A program made the translations under genes and the position numbers. From the NCBI GenBank assembly GCA_910586065.1, contig CAJUGI010000001.1:310001-374000 (forward strand): DNA of 64,000 nucleotides, in the 5' to 3' direction. This DNA comes from an uncultured Christensenella sp. Lineage in GTDB: Bacteria; Bacillota; Clostridia; Christensenellales; Borkfalkiaceae. Positions 58,336-64,000 of the stretch are shown here, in pieces (the stretch's first letter is position 1; every line of letters begins with the position of its first letter). Below the pieces are notes generated by a model. It had not been told where the DNA came from. It saw only the letters and a program-made list of their open reading frames with translations, and made no database searches.

Positions 58336-59247
58336 ATGGCTAATTTAGAGGTGGAAATTTGCGGGGTTAAGCTTAAAAATCCCGTAATAGCCGCAAGCGG
58401 AACTTACGGCTTCGGCAAAGAATTCAACGAAATTTACGATATCTCGCAAATCGGCGGTATAAGTAGTAAGGGGCTTACGTTAGAGCCGCGCGAGGGCAAC
58501 CCCGTGCCGAGAATAGCGGAGGGTAAAAGCGTAATTTTAAACGCCGTAGGATTGCAAAATCCAGGAGTGGAAAAGTTTATCGAATCCGATTTGGGCTTTT
58601 TAAAATCAAAAAAAATATGCGTTATCGCAAACGTTGCGGGGCGCACTTTGGAAGATTACGGCAAAATCTGCAAGCGGCTCGACGGACTTGTGGATTTTAT
58701 CGAGCTCAACATTTCCTGTCCCAACGTAAAGGCGGGCGGAATGGCGTTCGGCATAAAGCCCGAAAGCATAATGGAAGTGACTAAAACTGCCAAAGCCTCG
58801 CTGTCAAAAACCCCGCTCATCGTCAAGCTTTCTCCCAATGTGGAGAGTATTGTAACAAACGCGCAGGCGGCGCAGAGCGGCGGCGCGGACTGCATTTCGC
58901 TTATAAATACCTTAACGGGGATGGTAATCGACATAGAAAAACGCAAGCCGTTAATCGCCAATAACACGGGAGGCGTTTCCGGTGCGGGCATTAAGCCAGT
59001 TGCAGTAAGAATGGTTTACGAGGCTGCGCACGCTGTTAATATCCCCGTAATAGGTATGGGAGGAATAACCTGCGCCGAGGACGCAATCGAGTTTTTAATG
59101 GCGGGCGCAAAGGCGGTGCAGGTGGGCACGGCAAACTTCACAAATCCCAATGCAATGCCGCAAATAATAAGAGGTTTAAACGCCTGGCTCGACGGGCATA
59201 AAATCGCCGATATAAACGAAATCGTCGGCGCGGCATCTTTGAATTAA
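58336..59247 (+). CDS. pyrD: Dihydroorotate dehydrogenase, type 1B catalytic subunit
   Basis: A 303-residue FMN enzyme oxidising dihydroorotate to orotate. Visible parts are AASGTYGFGKEF, NAVGLQNPGVEKF, the substrate/active-site stretch ELNISCPNVKAGGMAFG (Cys in place of Ser is the type 1B base) and IGMGGITCAEDAIEFLMAGAKAVQVGT. It requires PyrK, which is in the operon. The decayed membrane gene precedes it, and a small membrane gene follows. Confidence 0.94.
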   Translation: MANLEVEICGVKLKNPVIAASGTYGFGKEFNEIYDISQIGGISSKGLTLEPREGNPVPRIAEGKSVILNAVGLQNPGVEKFIESDLGFLKSKKICVIANVAGRTLEDYGKICKRLDGLVDFIELNISCPNVKAGGMAFGIKPESIMEVTKTAKASLSKTPLIVKLSPNVESIVTNAQAAQSGGADCISLINTLTGMVIDIEKRKPLIANNTGGVSGAGIKPVAVRMVYEAAHAVNIPVIGMGGITCAEDAIEFLMAGAKAVQVGTANFTNPNAMPQIIRGLNAWLDGHKIADINEIVGAASLN

Positions 59248-59290
59248 ACGTGCAAAACCTCAACATATTGCGGGGGTAATTATTAAAAAT

Positions 59291-59752
59291 ATGGAAAATC
59301 AGGTTGACGAATTCGTAATTAAAAATCCCAAGTGGGTTTTTGGTCTTATCATAGGTTTGTTAATTTTTGAACTGTGCGGCGCAGTTGTTTTAACAGTTCT
59401 CTATTTTATGCAAGTCATAGTTCTCGGCGTGCTTTGGCCCTTTTTAATGTTTATTGCCGTTTTATTGTTGCCGACTGCCTTTCTGATATACGGTTGTCTC
59501 AAAGAGAAGTTCATTTATAAAGACGAAACGTTAACTTACATAAAAATAATCAAGAAAAAGCAGAGCGTAAAAATCGAGGATTTGGCTTACGTCACAATCA
59601 GCTGTAATCTTGGTATTATAATGCATGTCAAAATGTATGACAGAGAGGGCAAAATTGCAATCAGTTTTTTAGAAGACGGAACGTTTATGCGGAACGGCTT
59701 GTTTATGAAATTAATGGAGCAAAAAAACATACCGGTCAGAATATGTTATTAA
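59291..59752 (+). CDS. Small hypothetical membrane protein in the pyr operon
   Basis: A 153-residue protein with two adjacent helices (about 15-40 and 48-70: FGLIIGLLIFELCGAVVLTVLYFM, LGVLWPFLMFIAVLLLPTAFLIYGCL) and a cytoplasmic C-terminal sheet domain of about 75 residues. It has a GGGGGT site; its leader shares a CAACATATTGCGGGGGT block with gpsA and clpC. The family is not recognised. It lies between pyrD and pyrE and resembles the broken gene at 57879 in design, which hints at a recent duplication or a family linked to this operon. Confidence 0.65.
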   Translation: MENQVDEFVIKNPKWVFGLIIGLLIFELCGAVVLTVLYFMQVIVLGVLWPFLMFIAVLLLPTAFLIYGCLKEKFIYKDETLTYIKIIKKKQSVKIEDLAYVTISCNLGIIMHVKMYDREGKIAISFLEDGTFMRNGLFMKLMEQKNIPVRICY

Positions 59753-59775
59753 GATAAGTAAAAAGGAGTTATAAA

Positions 59776-60438
59776 ATGGCTTTAACTTACAAACAGCAAT
59801 TTATTAAATTTATGGTGGAAAACGGCGTTCTCAAATTCGGTGAGTTCACGCTTAAAAGCGGCAGAAAAGCGCCCTATTTTATAAACACCGGCAACTATAA
59901 ATCGGGTGCACAGCTTTCGCGCCTCGGCGATTATTACGCGCAATGCATTGCAGACAACAAAATTCAGGCGGAAACGCTTGTCGGTCCCGCTTATAAGGGC
60001 ATACCTCTTGCCGTAACTACGGCGGTTTCGCTCTTTAACAACCACGGGCAGGATTTAAATTACTGTTTTGACAGAAAGGAAGTAAAGGACCACGGCGAGG
60101 GCGGGCTTTTCGTCGGAAAACAACTTCAAGACGGCGAAAAGATTATAATTATAGAGGACGTAATGACTTCGGGCAAGGCTTTAAGGGAGCTTTTGCCCAA
60201 GCTTAAGCAAACGGCAAACGTTGAAATCGCCGGTATGGTAATTTCTGTAGATAGAATGGAAAAGGGACTTGAAAGCGGTTTTTCCGCCGTTCAGGAAGTT
60301 TATAAGGAGTTCGGCGTAAAGGTCTATTCCATAGTAACTATGGCGGACATAATAGAAGCCATCGAAACGGGCGTTATCGACGGCAAAGAATATCTTGATA
60401 AAATGAAAGAATATCGTAAAACTTACGGTGTTGGTTAA
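59776..60438 (+). CDS. pyrE: Orotate phosphoribosyltransferase
   Basis: A 220-residue enzyme adding PRPP to orotate. It starts FVENGVLKFGEFTLKSGRKAPYF, has GPAYKGIPLAV and the PRPP loop IIIEDVMTSGKAL. Strong AAAGGAGTT site. It ends the pyrimidine operon; its last codons overlap the convergent deacetylase gene by 4 bases. Confidence 0.93.
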   Translation: MALTYKQQFIKFMVENGVLKFGEFTLKSGRKAPYFINTGNYKSGAQLSRLGDYYAQCIADNKIQAETLVGPAYKGIPLAVTTAVSLFNNHGQDLNYCFDRKEVKDHGEGGLFVGKQLQDGEKIIIIEDVMTSGKALRELLPKLKQTANVEIAGMVISVDRMEKGLESGFSAVQEVYKEFGVKVYSIVTMADIIEAIETGVIDGKEYLDKMKEYRKTYGVG

Positions 60439-61121
60439 AACGCTTTAAAAACGTAACCATTTTCGCGGTAATACCCGATTATGCTTTTCAACGCTTCAGC
60501 TGTGGCGGTTTTAGTGGTGGAATCATGCGCCAGAAGTACGACTCTGTTGCGGTCGGCGGGGGTGGTAATCGCCGCCGTTAAAAGCTGTTCGGGCGTGGGC
60601 GCGCTTATTTCCGCGTCGCAGGTGGACGCATTCCAGTCCACATAACGCATACCGGAATTTGTAACTGCCGAAATCAGTCTTTCGTTCAGTCCGAAACTTC
60701 CCCCGGGGAAACGGTAAACCGAAGACTTTTTGCTGGTTACTTCTTCAATAATTTTGTTGCATTTTTCTATGTCTTTCAAAAGACTTTCGGGCGAGGCGTA
60801 AATTTCATTGTAAATATGCGAGTAGGAGTGAACCGCAACAGTATGTCCTTCTTCGGCTTCGCGCTTTAAAAGTTTTTTACGTGTTTCCGCGTTTTTTCCT
60901 ATGACAAAGAACGTGGCTTTAACGTTTTCTTCCTTAAGAATATCCAGAATTTTGGGCGTTACTTTATCGCTGGGTCCGTCGTCAAAAGTCAAGTAAATAA
61001 CTTTTTGGCAATTATTATCGGCAAACGTTATGTTGTTTCCTGAAACGAACGCGCCGTAAAAAATGAAAATCATTGCGCACATTAACAGCGCCGCGCACAC
61101 TGCTGTGAAGTTTCTGTTCAT
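60435..61121 (-). CDS. Polysaccharide deacetylase (NodB family)
   Basis: A 228-residue membrane-anchored or secreted enzyme: hydrophobic N terminus (AVCAALLMCAMIFIFYGAF, about 7-26) and a NodB domain with TFDDGPS (metal Asp), HSYSHIYNE (His pair) and RFPGGSFG, plus a later VLLAHDS. The fold removes acetyl groups from peptidoglycan or polymers of N-acetylglucosamine; in spore formers PdaA-type enzymes help form cortex. The length (about 230-260) fits. Which one it is cannot be decided. The gene is convergent with pyrE. Confidence 0.82.
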   Translation of the reverse strand: MNRNFTAVCAALLMCAMIFIFYGAFVSGNNITFADNNCQKVIYLTFDDGPSDKVTPKILDILKEENVKATFFVIGKNAETRKKLLKREAEEGHTVAVHSYSHIYNEIYASPESLLKDIEKCNKIIEEVTSKKSSVYRFPGGSFGLNERLISAVTNSGMRYVDWNASTCDAEISAPTPEQLLTAAITTPADRNRVVLLAHDSTTKTATAEALKSIIGYYRENGYVFKAF

Positions 61122-61163
61122 ACCGCAAGTTTGCGCAATTTCAAAAATTTTACAATTATATTT

Positions 61164-61862
61164 TTAAAAAAGATTGATATTAATAACCGTATCCAGAATG
61201 GCAATTTGCAGTTTTCTTAAATCTTTTGAATAAATATAGCCGTTGGCTGCGTCTTCGGTCAGCGCCTTAAGCCGTTTAAGTTCGTTTGTAAAACAGTTAT
61301 TTTGGTTGCTTGAAATAAGTCCTTCCAGTCCGATTTTTATGTTTTTGAGGACGCTTCTCGCTTTTTCCTGACCGTATTCGCCGGTATCTAAAAAGTTTGC
61401 GCATTCATAAGATATTTTGGAAAGCGAGTGCAATGTGTTTAGATTTCCTTGGTAAAGCTTTGCATATTTCCTTGCTGCCGCGGACTGTAAACGGTATTCG
61501 TCGCGTTTAATTTCAAGCACTCTGCATCCGAAAGCCCTGTTTTGCAGTTCGGCGCAAACTTTGTCCGCGTCTTTTTTATTGTAGTAACATGCAATCGTTA
61601 CGTAATAAACGTTGTCGTATTCCAGAATATACCCCGCTCCGCCGTAATCGCTGACTGCGGAAGAAATTGAGCCGGCGGAAATAGAGTTGTCTTCCATAGA
61701 GTAAAGCACGAAATAGTAAGAGCATTTAAAATGAATTTTTCCGCCGTTACACGACGCCGCGGCTATGCAGATAATTATTGTAACCGCAACAATCGCGGCA
61801 ACCGCAATAGAGAACGGAGAAAATTTGTTTGAATTAAAGGTTTTAAAGCCCGGGAATTTCAT
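61164..61862 (-). CDS. Membrane-bound SPOR-like domain protein
   Basis: A 232-residue protein with a short cytoplasmic N terminus, one helix (FSIAVAAIVAVTIIICIAAAS, about 16-36), and an external domain with a SPOR-like pattern (YYVTIACYYNKKDADKVCAELQNRAFGCRVLEIKRDE). SPOR domains bind denuded peptidoglycan at septa. The remaining C-terminal part is helical with two cysteine-containing turns. It lies next to a deacetylase gene, so a cell-wall role is plausible. A TACTAT box sits 6 bases ahead of the ATG, but a -35 box is not clear. The family call is tentative. Confidence 0.6.
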   Translation of the reverse strand: MKFPGFKTFNSNKFSPFSIAVAAIVAVTIIICIAAASCNGGKIHFKCSYYFVLYSMEDNSISAGSISSAVSDYGGAGYILEYDNVYYVTIACYYNKKDADKVCAELQNRAFGCRVLEIKRDEYRLQSAAARKYAKLYQGNLNTLHSLSKISYECANFLDTGEYGQEKARSVLKNIKIGLEGLISSNQNNCFTNELKRLKALTEDAANGYIYSKDLRKLQIAILDTVININLF

Positions 61863-61921
61863 AGTAATATAGTATTTTAAAATTTCCCAATTTATGTTTT
61901 TTGAAATAAGTGCAAAATTGC

Positions 61922-61949
61922 TTGCATTTTATGACGGATTTGATATAAT
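61922..61949 (+). promoter_or_regulatory. Promoter of tRNA-Thr
   Basis: TTGCAT (61922-61927), 16-base spacer, TATAAT (61944-61949), 22 bases before the tRNA. Confidence 0.6.
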
Positions 61950-61971
61950 TAGATAGTCAATTGAAAATATT

Positions 61972-62047
61972 GCTACTGTGGCTCAGCTGGTAGAGCAGCT
62001 GATTCGTAATCAGCAGGTCGCCGGTTCGAATCCGGCCAGTAGCTCCA
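61972..62047 (+). tRNA. tRNA-Thr(CGT)
   Basis: A complete 76-base tRNA cloverleaf. Acceptor GCTACTG pairs with CAGTAGC; anticodon stem GCTGA/TCAGC holds the loop TTCGTAA with anticodon CGT, which reads ACG (threonine); the T arm has GCCGG-TTCGAAT-CCGGC. The 3' end carries T plus encoded CCA (62044-62047). A consensus-like promoter lies upstream and a terminator hairpin downstream. Its 3' half is duplicated at 62398-62442. Confidence 0.95.
62003..62047 (+). repeat. 45-bp direct repeat copy 1 (tRNA-Thr 3' half)
   Basis: Identical to 62398-62442 over 45 bases, from the anticodon loop through CCA. Typical of attachment-site duplication by an integrating element. Confidence 0.85.
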
Positions 62048-62058
62048 AAATAAAAAGA

Positions 62059-62088
62059 CTTAGGTAATTCCTAAGCCTTTTTATTTTT
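62059..62088. terminator. Terminator after tRNA-Thr
   Basis: A stem CTTAGG/CCTAAG with a TAATT loop and A and T runs on both sides. Confidence 0.7.
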
Positions 62089-62093
62089 GTTCT

Positions 62094-62282
62094 TTAACCT
62101 TTATAATCGAATTGATTAACAGAAATAATATAAATTACTTCTTCAAGGGATTGGGCGTTTCGGGTTTGAATACAATAGTCCAAAAATGACGGTAACTTTT
62201 CATTAATTAATTTCATAAAGATTTTAACTAACTCTTTTGAAAAAGATATTTCACTTCTGAATTTGTTTAGTTGTTGGTTGTC
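62094..62282 (-). pseudogene. Protein fragment inside the tRNA duplication scar
   Basis: The minus strand is open for 62 codons after a stop and ends at a TAA at 62094-62096. It reads NQQLNKFRSEISFSKELVKI, FMKLINEKLPSFLDYCIQTRN and AQSLEEVIYIISVNQFDYKG, which looks like protein (mixed helical pattern, sensible composition). It lacks a start and ribosome site and sits in AT-rich DNA between the two tRNA repeats. It is probably a gene fragment of an integrated element. The family is not recognised. Confidence 0.5.
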
Positions 62283-62397
62283 TTATAGATTTGACAAAGT
62301 AAATGCAATATGTTAAAGTTTTTATGTTAGATATAAAAAATATAAAAATTATGGCTATTATGTTATTTGGAGAAACTGTTTGAGTGGAATAATTTAC

Positions 62398-62442
62398 TTC
62401 GTAATCAGCAGGTCGCCGGTTCGAATCCGGCCAGTAGCTCCA
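62398..62442 (+). repeat. 45-bp direct repeat copy 2 (attachment-site duplicate of the tRNA 3' half)
   Basis: A perfect repeat of 62003-62047 including CCA, 395 bases downstream of copy 1, with no tRNA 5' half. It is the expected att remnant of an element that integrated at the tRNA-Thr 3' end and later lost nearly all cargo. Confidence 0.85.
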
Positions 62443-62477
62443 TCTTTGTAGGACGAAAATGCTGTCCTGCCAAATAA

Positions 62478-62507
62478 AGCCCGAAAACGGAAGTTTTCGG
62501 GCTTTAT
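62478..62507. terminator. Hairpin terminator
   Basis: A 10-bp stem GCCCGAAAAC/GTTTTCGGGC with a 4-base loop, followed by TTTATC. Confidence 0.6.
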
Positions 62508-62576
62508 CATACTATATATTGTGGTTTATGGCAAAATTGAGTGTTTTTGATTTTGACTACTGCCTTTTTATGTAAA

Positions 62577-62930
62577 TCAATCAAAAACAGGACTTGAACC
62601 GACGACTTTTATAACATCATGAAATAAGGCAATAATATTTTCTTCTGTCGTAATAATTTCTTGTTTAACGAATATAAAACGGGAAAAACAACTATAAAGA
62701 GTCGTTAAAGGAAGGTAATATTTTCTACCCTTGACGGCAAGACGTTTTCGAACAAAAAAACTTTTCGAAAGACGAATATTACTTACCCTTGTTCTATAAA
62801 ACACTTTGATGTTACCCATTGTTACCATAGAGAACTTATTTGCTTTTTGCTTGCTTTCAATGCGACCGACAAACAAAAAACTTCTTGCTATACTCGATAG
62901 CAGGAGGTAAGCGATAATTAAAAAGAGCAA
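62577..62930 (-). CDS. Doubtful reading frame in the element debris
   Basis: A 117-codon frame with a hydrophobic N terminus (LFLIIAYLLLSSIARSFLF) and a basic middle (LSKSFFVRKRLAVKGRKYYLP). There is no ribosome site, and the composition drifts. It could be the end of a transposase or another degraded gene. The opposite strand shows no better frame over most of it. I include it because it is the only frame in this stretch, but I would not call it a gene with confidence. Confidence 0.25.
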   Translation of the reverse strand: MLFLIIAYLLLSSIARSFLFVGRIESKQKANKFSMVTMGNIKVFYRTRVSNIRLSKSFFVRKRLAVKGRKYYLPLTTLYSCFSRFIFVKQEIITTEENIIALFHDVIKVVGSSPVFD

Positions 62931-63044
62931 GTTGATTATAAAGAAAATCTAATAGGGGAACCCTGCCGAAATGAATTCGAAATTATACCGCTGGATGATT
63001 GGCGATATTGTTATTATGACGGCAGAACAGCAAAACAATGTTAG
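62922..63044 (+). pseudogene. C-terminal protein fragment with a stop at the tRNA fragment
   Basis: Following a stop, 40 codons read KEQVDYKENLIGEPCRNEF then EIIPLDDWRYCYYDGRTAKQC and end at TAG 63042-63044. The piece has the look of the end of a real protein (aromatic-rich, DDWRYCYYDGR). It has no start and is directly followed by a tRNA 3'-end-like sequence. It is presumably a gene fragment from an integrated element. The family is not recognised. Confidence 0.45.
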
Positions 63045-63067
63045 TTCAAATTCGGGTGGCGCCTCCA
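63044..63067 (+). repeat. tRNA 3'-end-like fragment (T loop to CCA, tRNA-Cys type)
   Basis: 24 bases read like the 3' end of a tRNA: a GTTCAAAT T loop, a CGGG-type T-stem arm, a TGGCGCC acceptor arm as in tRNA-Cys, and TCCA. The 5' half of the cloverleaf is absent or badly decayed. It is a plausible second attachment-site scar. Confidence 0.5.
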
Positions 63068-63090
63068 TCGTCGCAATAAAGTGGTATTTT

Positions 63091-63121
63091 TAACAGGTCT
63101 TTTTTTAACCTGTTATTTTTT
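63091..63121 (+). terminator. Rho-independent terminator
   Basis: A stem AACAGGT/ACCTGTT is followed by ATTTTTTT, downstream of the tRNA-like fragment. Confidence 0.65.
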
Positions 63122-63145
63122 TGCGCTTTTTTGCTCCCATATTAC

Positions 63146-63739
63146 TTATTTATTATATCCTTTTAAATATCTATAAAAGGTAGTAGGACGGAGGTTGGTA
63201 AGGTTTAAGGCTTCGTTATAAGATATAGTATGAGTAATGTAGGCATCGGCAACTTCGTAAAAGTTATCGGGTAAAATAATTCGCGGACGTCCGAATCGGA
63301 CGCCTTTTTGTTTTGCGATAGCTATTCCTTCTGCTTGGCGGGTGCGTATATTGGTTCGTTCGTTTTCGGCAACAAAAGATAAAAGCTGTAAAACAATGTC
63401 CGCAATTAATTTACCGATAAGATTTTTCTCATGGCAACGCGTATCCAAGAGCGGCATATCAAGAACGTATATATTAGCCCCTATATCTTTCGTAATCCTT
63501 TTCCATTCGCATAATATACATTCGTAATTTCTGCCGAGACGATCAATTGATTTTATTATCAGTAAATCATCGTATCGCAATCTTCTGATAAGTTTTTTAT
63601 AGTTTGTTCTGTCAAAATCGGCACCGCTCTCTTTATCCCATAAAATTTTATCAATCGCAATGCCGCAATTTTGAAAGGCGTTGAGCTGTCTTTCTAAGTT
63701 TTGGTCTTTGCTTGATACCCTTGCATAAGCATAAATCAT
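63146..63739 (-). CDS. Serine recombinase of the resolvase/invertase family
   Basis: A 197-residue recombinase with catalytic Ser9 (YARVSSKDQNLERQLNAF), the active-site arginines in IKSIDRLGRNY, the catalytic-domain core and long E-helix (LQLLSFVAENERTNIRTRQAEGIAIAKQKGVRFGRP), and a C-terminal helix-turn-helix (SYNEALNLTNLRPTTFYRYLKG). The short form resolves cointegrates or inverts DNA, as in Tn3-type transposons and plasmids. The ATG at 63739 has a perfect AAAAAGGAG site; the longer frame adds residues from the promoter. The neighbouring DNA is markedly AT-rich, which fits foreign origin. It would not be the enzyme that integrated at the tRNA. Confidence 0.88.
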   Translation of the reverse strand: MIYAYARVSSKDQNLERQLNAFQNCGIAIDKILWDKESGADFDRTNYKKLIRRLRYDDLLIIKSIDRLGRNYECILCEWKRITKDIGANIYVLDMPLLDTRCHEKNLIGKLIADIVLQLLSFVAENERTNIRTRQAEGIAIAKQKGVRFGRPRIILPDNFYEVADAYITHTISYNEALNLTNLRPTTFYRYLKGYNK

Positions 63740-63758
63740 AATTAACTCCTTTTTATAC

Positions 63759-63828
63759 ATACGCACGCGCGTGCGTATATACATTAAAATCTAAAGCTAA
63801 TTATATTTAACTTTCAAAACTCCCACAA
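63759..63828 (-). promoter_or_regulatory. Promoter and palindromic site ahead of the serine recombinase
   Basis: On the minus strand TTGTGG (complement of 63823-63828) and TATAAT (63800-63805) have a 17-base spacer. A 20-bp perfect palindrome (63759-63778, core ACGCACGCGCGTGCGT) lies between the promoter and the ribosome site. It would suit a recombinase binding or crossover site, or an operator. Confidence 0.6.
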
Positions 63829-63840
63829 ATAAAAAATTTT

Positions 63841-63964
63841 CCAAAATCTATACTTTTTTAAATATAAGTCGTTGACAAATTTCGCAACCTATGCTACAAT
63901 GTTTATAAGCTACAAGGTATGAAAATTAATAACATTTCTTTATTTCCAAAAAGTATAGTTTTTG
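63841..63964. promoter_or_regulatory. Inverted pair of AAAAAGTATAG-type sites flanking a promoter
   Basis: AAAAAGTATAGATTTTGG on the minus strand (63841-63858) and AAAAAGTATAGTTTTTG on the plus strand (63948-63964) differ at about two bases. Between them lies a rightward promoter: TTGACA (63872-63877), 17-base spacer, TACAAT (63895-63900). The pair could be two operators of one regulator. The right-hand site lies in an 18-bp interrupted inverted repeat (63934-63977). Confidence 0.5.
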
Positions 63965-64000
63965 AAAATAAAGAAATAAAGTTTAGGTTAATTTTTTGTT
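63919..64000 (+). CDS. Start of an unidentified gene running off the window
   Basis: An ATG at 63919, 18 bases after the TACAAT box, opens a frame to the window end (27 codons: MKINNISLFPKS, then IVFENKEIKFRLIFC). The AAGG ahead of it is only 2 bases away, so the ribosome site is poor. The first 60 bases overlap a large hairpin. A regulator or replication gene of an element is a guess only; the call rests on the frame and promoter. Confidence 0.35.
   Translation, partial: MKINNISLFPKSIVFENKEIKFRLIFC

Noticed and set aside
62579..62605. A further tRNA T-arm on the minus strand
   Set aside because: GGTTCAAGTCC is present in reverse, but the stem extends only two bases and no acceptor arm or CCA follows.
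62922..63067. A full-length decayed tRNA-Cys
   Set aside because: The sequence from 63001 to 63067 can be forced onto a tRNA-Cys outline, with matches at GGCG, GGCAGA and GCAAAAC, but the anticodon and T stems do not pair and the first 40 bases read as a plausible protein end. I accept only the 24-base 3' fragment.
1..64000. CRISPR arrays, rRNA operons and large insertion sequences
   Set aside because: No regularly spaced direct repeats, no rRNA-like conserved blocks and no complete transposase were seen in reading both strands; a computed search would be needed to exclude small or diverged ones.

Overview
The window looks like chromosomal DNA of a Gram-positive, anaerobic, spore-forming member of the Clostridia (Bacillota), probably an uncultured gut or rumen lineage. 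Sporulation genes (yabP, yabQ, sigH, cwlD and a spoVB-type flippase) show that it makes spores. Pyruvate formate-lyase with its radical-SAM activase points to anaerobic metabolism. AGGAGG-type ribosome sites, an mcsA-mcsB-clpC cluster and an mrnC-rlmB-sigH order are Firmicutes traits. Species cannot be named from the sequence alone.

Layout. 1-5.9 kb: an extracellular carbohydrate locus with the tail of a carbohydrate-binding protein, a permuted GH3 glycosidase with a membrane helix at each end, a Big2/carbohydrate-binding lipoprotein, a small InlB-like repeat protein and a BspA-type leucine-rich repeat remnant. 5.9-7.8 kb: a leftward operon pairing a GGGtGRT-family protein with a NifU-like Fe-S scaffold. 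7.8-11.9 kb: mcsA-mcsB-clpC, the arginine-phosphorylation proteolysis system, with no ctsR beside it. 11.9-17.9 kb: three small divergent XRE-regulator modules, and between the second and third a ZTP (pfl) riboswitch, pflA, and a pyruvate formate-lyase split into a catalytic subunit and a separate glycyl-radical subunit. 17.9-25.2 kb: cwlD, mrnC-rlmB-sigH, dnaX-ybaB-recR, gpsA. 25.3-30 kb: typA, yabP-yabQ-divIC, ppx and an M50 protease. 30-39.6 kb: gyrB-gyrA, a decayed acetyltransferase, a CtpE-like P-type ATPase, serS. 39.6-44.6 kb: a decayed BspA-like lipoprotein gene, a structured RNA candidate, a DEDD exonuclease, an rsmF-type methylase and two acetyltransferases. 44.7-49.3 kb: a 1528-residue surface protein. 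49.5-53.8 kb: a two-part TauE/SafE permease, spoVB, a LysM protein and a metallophosphatase. 53.8-60.4 kb: a pyrimidine operon (pyrB-C-F-K-D-E) behind an attenuator-like leader. 60.4-64 kb: a polysaccharide deacetylase, a SPOR-like protein, tRNA-Thr(CGT), then AT-rich debris of integrated elements with a 45-bp duplication of the tRNA 3' half and a serine recombinase.

The main observations to follow up are: (1) the split pyruvate formate-lyase under a ZTP riboswitch; (2) two related intergenic RNA-like elements ahead of recR and yabQ; (3) a recurrent promoter design in which the -10 box lies 5-8 bases from the start codon, predicting leaderless mRNAs, including all three small XRE repressors; (4) a well-defined CCAA-N5-TTGG triple operator; (5) the pyr leader; (6) the tRNA-Thr integration scar. 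No CRISPR array or rRNA was seen. Most remaining genes are ordinary housekeeping genes.
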